Positions 59,942-64,000 of a stretch of DNA of 64,000 nucleotides are shown piece by piece. Every line of letters starts with the position of its first letter. Position 1 is the stretch's first letter. Below the pieces are notes generated by a model. That model did not search any database, was not told the DNA's origin, and saw nothing but the letters and a program-made list of their open reading frames with translations. The translations under genes were made by a program, and so were the position numbers. Location of the stretch: assembly GCA_018066865.1 (NCBI GenBank), contig JAGPVT010000145.1, positions 1-64,000 on the forward strand. Direction: 5' to 3'. This DNA is from Marinobacter sp. (lineage in GTDB: Bacteria > Pseudomonadota > Gammaproteobacteria > Pseudomonadales > Oleiphilaceae).

Positions 59942-60631
59942 ATGATTAACTGGGCTTCCCTGGAAACCGTGTTCCTGGATATGGATGGGACACTGCTTGA
60001 CCTGCACTTCGACAACCACTTCTGGCTTGAGCACCTGCCGCGGCGCTATGCCGAGCAATACGACCTGCACCCGGATGAAGCCAGAGATCAGCTGCTCAGC
60101 ATGATCATGGCCGAAAGAGGCACCCTGAACTGGTATTGCACCGATTACTGGAGTGACCGGCTCGCCATGGACATCACCAGCCTGAAATCCGAGGTCGGCG
60201 ACCGCATCGGCTATCGCCCTCATGTGGCAAGCTTTCTTCGGGCGCTCAAGAGTACCGGGCTGCAATCCGTCATCGTAACCAACTGCCACCCGGACCCTCT
60301 GGAACTTAAACTGCAGCGCACAGGCCTGGACAGTTTCGTAGATGGCATCGTCTCCAGCCACCAACTGGGAAAGCCCAAGGAAGACACAGCGTTTTGGCAG
60401 GATCTGCAGCAACTGGCGCCCTACCGGGCCGCTGCCACACTGATGGTGGACGACAGCTTTCCCGTGCTGGAAAGCGCACGATCCGCCGGAATTGCCCAGT
60501 GTCTGGGTATTCTGGCGCCTGATAGCAAGCAGGTTGCACGGGAAACTCACCCGGAAATACCCTGCGTACATCACTTTGATGAAATTCTGACGGCCATTCA
60601 CCAGCAACGGCCCCTGCCATCTATCGGCTGA
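59942..60631 (+). CDS. yrfG: GMP/IMP nucleotidase YrfG (HAD family)
   Basis: VFLDMDGTLLDLHFDNHFWLEHLPRRYAE, VTNCHPDPLELK. Confidence 0.92.
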   Translation: MINWASLETVFLDMDGTLLDLHFDNHFWLEHLPRRYAEQYDLHPDEARDQLLSMIMAERGTLNWYCTDYWSDRLAMDITSLKSEVGDRIGYRPHVASFLRALKSTGLQSVIVTNCHPDPLELKLQRTGLDSFVDGIVSSHQLGKPKEDTAFWQDLQQLAPYRAAATLMVDDSFPVLESARSAGIAQCLGILAPDSKQVARETHPEIPCVHHFDEILTAIHQQRPLPSIG

Positions 60632-60672
60632 GAGCGCTATAATCCGGGCATACGCCCATCAGGTGAGGAGAC

Positions 60673-61080
60673 ATGGCGGCATCCACTTCGGACGATCAAC
60701 GGGTAAGGCTCGACAAATGGCTCTGGGCTGCGCGCTTCTACAAGACACGCGCCCTGGCCAAAGAAGCGGTAGAAGGCGGCAAGGTTCACTATAACAGCCA
60801 GCGCTGCAAACCCGGCCGACTGGTGGAGCCCGGCGCTACGCTCACCTTGCGCCTCGGTATGCTGGAAAAGATCGTAGTCGTAGACGATGTAAGCGAGCGT
60901 CGGCGCGGTGCGCCCGAGGCTCAAAAGCTTTACCACGAAACCGAAGACAGCGTGAAAAAACGGGAGGATCTCTCGTGGCAGCGCAAGACCATGCAAGCCG
61001 CTCAACTGCCACCAGCCCGGCGACCTTCCAAGAAAGACCGCCGCAATATTCAACGATTCCGTGATCAGAATGGCATCTGA
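60673..61080 (+). CDS. hslR: Ribosome-associated heat shock protein Hsp15
   Basis: S4 domain VRLDKWLWAARFYKTRALAKEAVEGGKVHYN. Confidence 0.95.
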   Translation: MAASTSDDQRVRLDKWLWAARFYKTRALAKEAVEGGKVHYNSQRCKPGRLVEPGATLTLRLGMLEKIVVVDDVSERRRGAPEAQKLYHETEDSVKKREDLSWQRKTMQAAQLPPARRPSKKDRRNIQRFRDQNGI

Positions 61081-61159
61081 GCCAGGCCGCTCTACCACTT
61101 GTTCCTGCCATCCAACGTTTCACGTACCGATTCAGTCACTCAGCTTCAGGAGAACCACC

Positions 61160-62014
61160 ATGGCATCCCGCGACCAGTTTCAGCGTTTTATATTTGAGCA
61201 CAGCCAGGTACGCGGAGCCTGGGTGAAGCTTGACGAAAGCTACCGGGAAATTACCAGCCAGGCACCCTACCCCGAATCCATTCGCGGCCTGCTTGGCGAA
61301 GCGCTTGTAGCCAGCATCGTGATGAGCAGCAGCCTGAAGTTTGAAGGCACCTTGTCCATCCAGGCTCAGGGCGAGGGCCCATTGCGAACGCTGATGGCGG
61401 AATGCAGCCATGACCGGAAAATCCGCGGCCTGGCGCGATTTGATGAGCACGCCGTAAGCGAAGAAAACTTCCATGACCTGTTGGGCGACGGGCGCATGGC
61501 TATTACCATTACGCCACAGCAAGGCAGCCGCTATCAGGGCGTTGTTCCCCGGGAACGTGACAGCCTCGCGGGGTGTATTGAGGAGTACTTCGAACGCTCA
61601 GAGCAGATTCCGACCAGTCTGTTCCTGTTTTCCAGTGAACAGGGGGCTGCGGGACTGATGCTTCAGCGCCTGCCCGGAGCCACAGAAAAGGACGACGAAC
61701 TCTGGGAGCGGGTCAACCATCTTGCCCGAACGGTGAAAGCGGACGAACTTTTGGAGCTGGACAGCGAAACCTTGCTGAACCGGCTGTTCCATGAAGAAAC
61801 GGTACGCCTTTTTGACGCCGAAGCCGTCGCTTTTCACTGCAGCTGCTCCGAGGAGAGAACACTTAGTGCGCTTGAGGCCATTGGCAAAGAAGAATGCTAC
61901 AGCATATTGGAAGAACAGGGCGCCATAGACATGGACTGCCAGTTCTGCCATGCGCACTATCGCTTCGACAGGAATGATATTGATCATCTTTTCACTGGCC
62001 ATACGCTACACTAG
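61160..62014 (+). CDS. hslO: Redox-regulated chaperone Hsp33
   Basis: C-terminal FHCSCSEERT...MDCQFCHAHYRF zinc motif. Confidence 0.96.
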   Translation: MASRDQFQRFIFEHSQVRGAWVKLDESYREITSQAPYPESIRGLLGEALVASIVMSSSLKFEGTLSIQAQGEGPLRTLMAECSHDRKIRGLARFDEHAVSEENFHDLLGDGRMAITITPQQGSRYQGVVPRERDSLAGCIEEYFERSEQIPTSLFLFSSEQGAAGLMLQRLPGATEKDDELWERVNHLARTVKADELLELDSETLLNRLFHEETVRLFDAEAVAFHCSCSEERTLSALEAIGKEECYSILEEQGAIDMDCQFCHAHYRFDRNDIDHLFTGHTLH

Positions 62015-62188
62015 AAAGGGTTTCGAATTCGCCCGAAAGCCAGCAATCATGCGGCTTTCGGAGTAGTCGTTTTTTACCGGCGCCTCTGGCATAATAGCGC
62101 GCCTGAACTGATCCGATTGTTCAGTTTTCCGCCAATTTCCGGGGGGCGGCCTGGGCAATCACCAAGACATCCCGAGGGCGAGGTCGAA

Positions 62189-63721
62189 GTGAGCAACACT
62201 TATAATGATCTGAGTACAGCACAGCTGGTTGAGCAGGCTCTGGCACGTAGCGAAGGCGAGCTGGCTTCCAATGGCTCACTGGTCGTGAAAACCGGTCATC
62301 GCACAGGCCGATCCCCCATGGATCGCTACATTGTCGAAGAGCCGAGCACGTCTGACGACATCCAATGGGGGCCGATTAATCGCCCGTTTGAGGCCGATAA
62401 ATTCGATGCCCTGTGGGATCGTGTAGAAGCCTACATTGCTGAAAAAGACAGCTTTGTTTCCCTGGTTCACGTCGGTTCCGACCCCGAGCACTACCTGCCG
62501 GTGAAAATGACCACCGAGACCGCCTGGCAAAACCTGTTTGGCCGCAACCTGTTCATTCGCCCGGAAAACTACAACCAGGCCGACAAACAGGAATGGCAGA
62601 TTCTGAACGCTGCCAATTTCGAATGTGTACCAGAGCGCGACGGTACCAACAGCAATGGTTGTGTGATCATTAACTTTGCACGTCGCAAAGTGCTTCTGGC
62701 CGGCATGCATTACGCCGGTGAGATGAAAAAAGCCATGTTCTCCGTGCAGAACTTCCTGCTACCGGAAAAAGATGTACTTCCGATGCACTGCTCAGCCAAC
62801 GTAGGCGAAGATGGCGAGACCTGTCTGTTCTTTGGTCTCTCCGGCACCGGCAAAACCACACTCTCCGCTGATCCGCACCGCTTCCTTATTGGTGATGACG
62901 AGCATGGTTGGGGCCCAGGCACCGTCTTCAACATCGAAGGTGGCTGTTACGCCAAGTGCATCGACCTGAGCAAAAAGAACGAACCGATTATCTGGGACGC
63001 TATCCGCTTCGGCGCTATTGTTGAAAACGTCACCATTGATCCGGAGACCCGCGAGCCGGATTACAACGACGTTTCCCTGACCGAAAACTCCCGTTGTGCC
63101 TATCCGCTTGAGCACGTGGAAAAGCGCGTACTTGAAAATCGTGCCGGCGAGCCGTCTCACATCGTGTTCCTGACTTGCGACATGACCGGCGTACTGCCGC
63201 CTGTGTCGATTCTGAGCCGTGAAGGCGCGGCTTATCATTTTCTGAGCGGCTATACCGCGCTGGTCGGATCCACGGAAATGGGTTCTTCGTCCAAGCTCAA
63301 GTCCACGTTCTCTACCTGCTTTGGTGCCCCCTTCTTCCCACGTCCTGCGGGCGTTTACGCTGAACTGCTTATGAAGCGTATCGACGAGTACGGCAGCAAG
63401 GTCTTCCTGGTCAACACCGGTTGGACCGGCGGTCCGCACGGCGAAGGCACTCGTTTCAGCATCCCGACGACCCGCGCGATCATCGGCGCGATCCAGAACG
63501 GCGATCTGGACGATGTGGAAACCGAGCACCTGCCTGCCCTGAACGTAGATGTTCCCAAGCACATACCTGGTGTAGACACCGGGCTGCTGAGCCCACGTAA
63601 CACCTGGGGCAGCGCTGACCACTATGATGAAAAAGCCAAAGAGCTGATCAGTCAGTTCGTCGAGAACTTCAAGAAATTTGATGTATCCGACGCAATAGTA
63701 GAGGCAGGCCCGAAACTCTGA
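62189..63721 (+). CDS. pckA: Phosphoenolpyruvate carboxykinase (ATP)
   Basis: [44 protein letters not shown] start 62189 preferred. Confidence 0.96.
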   Translation: MSNTYNDLSTAQLVEQALARSEGELASNGSLVVKTGHRTGRSPMDRYIVEEPSTSDDIQWGPINRPFEADKFDALWDRVEAYIAEKDSFVSLVHVGSDPEHYLPVKMTTETAWQNLFGRNLFIRPENYNQADKQEWQILNAANFECVPERDGTNSNGCVIINFARRKVLLAGMHYAGEMKKAMFSVQNFLLPEKDVLPMHCSANVGEDGETCLFFGLSGTGKTTLSADPHRFLIGDDEHGWGPGTVFNIEGGCYAKCIDLSKKNEPIIWDAIRFGAIVENVTIDPETREPDYNDVSLTENSRCAYPLEHVEKRVLENRAGEPSHIVFLTCDMTGVLPPVSILSREGAAYHFLSGYTALVGSTEMGSSSKLKSTFSTCFGAPFFPRPAGVYAELLMKRIDEYGSKVFLVNTGWTGGPHGEGTRFSIPTTRAIIGAIQNGDLDDVETEHLPALNVDVPKHIPGVDTGLLSPRNTWGSADHYDEKAKELISQFVENFKKFDVSDAIVEAGPKL

Positions 63722-63737
63722 GTCTGCCCGCTACAGC

Positions 63738-63769
63738 AAAGCGCCCTGCGAAAGCACGGCGCTTTTTTT
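63738..63769 (+). terminator. Rho-independent terminator after pckA
   Basis: AAAGCGCC...GGCGCTTT stem followed by a T-run. Confidence 0.85.
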
Positions 63770-63934
63770 GTCCCCGAATCAACGCCCTCCTCATTTCACC
63801 GGGACCAGGGCCCACCGAACCTTATTATCTGATTGATCGCCCGTTGTTGGTTTTACGGCTATGCTTGTTCAGAAACAGCCCGCACGTTGCTCCCAGCAGC
63901 GTATTCCCGGAAGCAAGCTTGGTGGAGGTAGAAC

Positions 63935-64000
63935 TTGGCTGACAATAGAACTGTAACCGTCCTGTACGATGAGAGAGTACTTGCCCATTTTCCGGATACC
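63935..64000 (+). CDS. Partial CDS running off the window, function not assignable
   Basis: GGAGGT RBS followed by TTG GCT GAC AAT AGA ACT GTA ACC...; open to the window end. Confidence 0.4.
   Translation, partial: MADNRTVTVLYDERVLAHFPDT

Noticed and set aside
1-64000. CRISPR arrays, tRNA/rRNA genes, prophage or transposase genes
   Set aside because: No regularly spaced repeats, tRNA/rRNA signatures, integrase or transposase-like proteins were recognised in the window by eye.

Overview
The window is a GC-rich gammaproteobacterial chromosome segment, probably Marinobacter or a close relative (inferred from gene content and order). Main blocks: (1) a dedicated proteobacterial sortase locus at about 5.4-11.3 kb: class GN sortase, VIT/VWA sortase-target protein, and a divergent response regulator and histidine kinase pair. 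(2) A C1/methyl-group catabolic island at about 13.8-23.4 kb: dimethylglycine-dehydrogenase-like FAD/GcvT fusion, L-serine dehydratase, GlxA/GbdR-type AraC regulator, formate-THF ligase, MTHFR-like protein and a DmdA-like GcvT-fold protein. (3) A type VI secretion gene cluster at 26.9-46.7 kb, all on the minus strand (tssB-C-E-F-G-tagH-J-K-L-H-vasH-tagO-A-M), with a sigma-54-like promoter motif ahead of tssB and no hcp, vgrG, PAAR or effector genes in the window. (4) Housekeeping genes at about 47-64 kb: greB, a two-component system, glxR with an eroded hyi, rpoH, ftsXEY, rsmD, a desaturase, mutM, yrfG, hslR, hslO and pckA. The less ordinary signals are palindromic repeat elements, one of which appears to lie in frame inside the 5' end of the sortase target; shared upstream motifs in the C1 island; an orphan minus-strand terminator after greB; a terminator abutting the yrfG start codon; and two gene remnants. 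Product names come from recognising protein motifs by eye. No database search was run.
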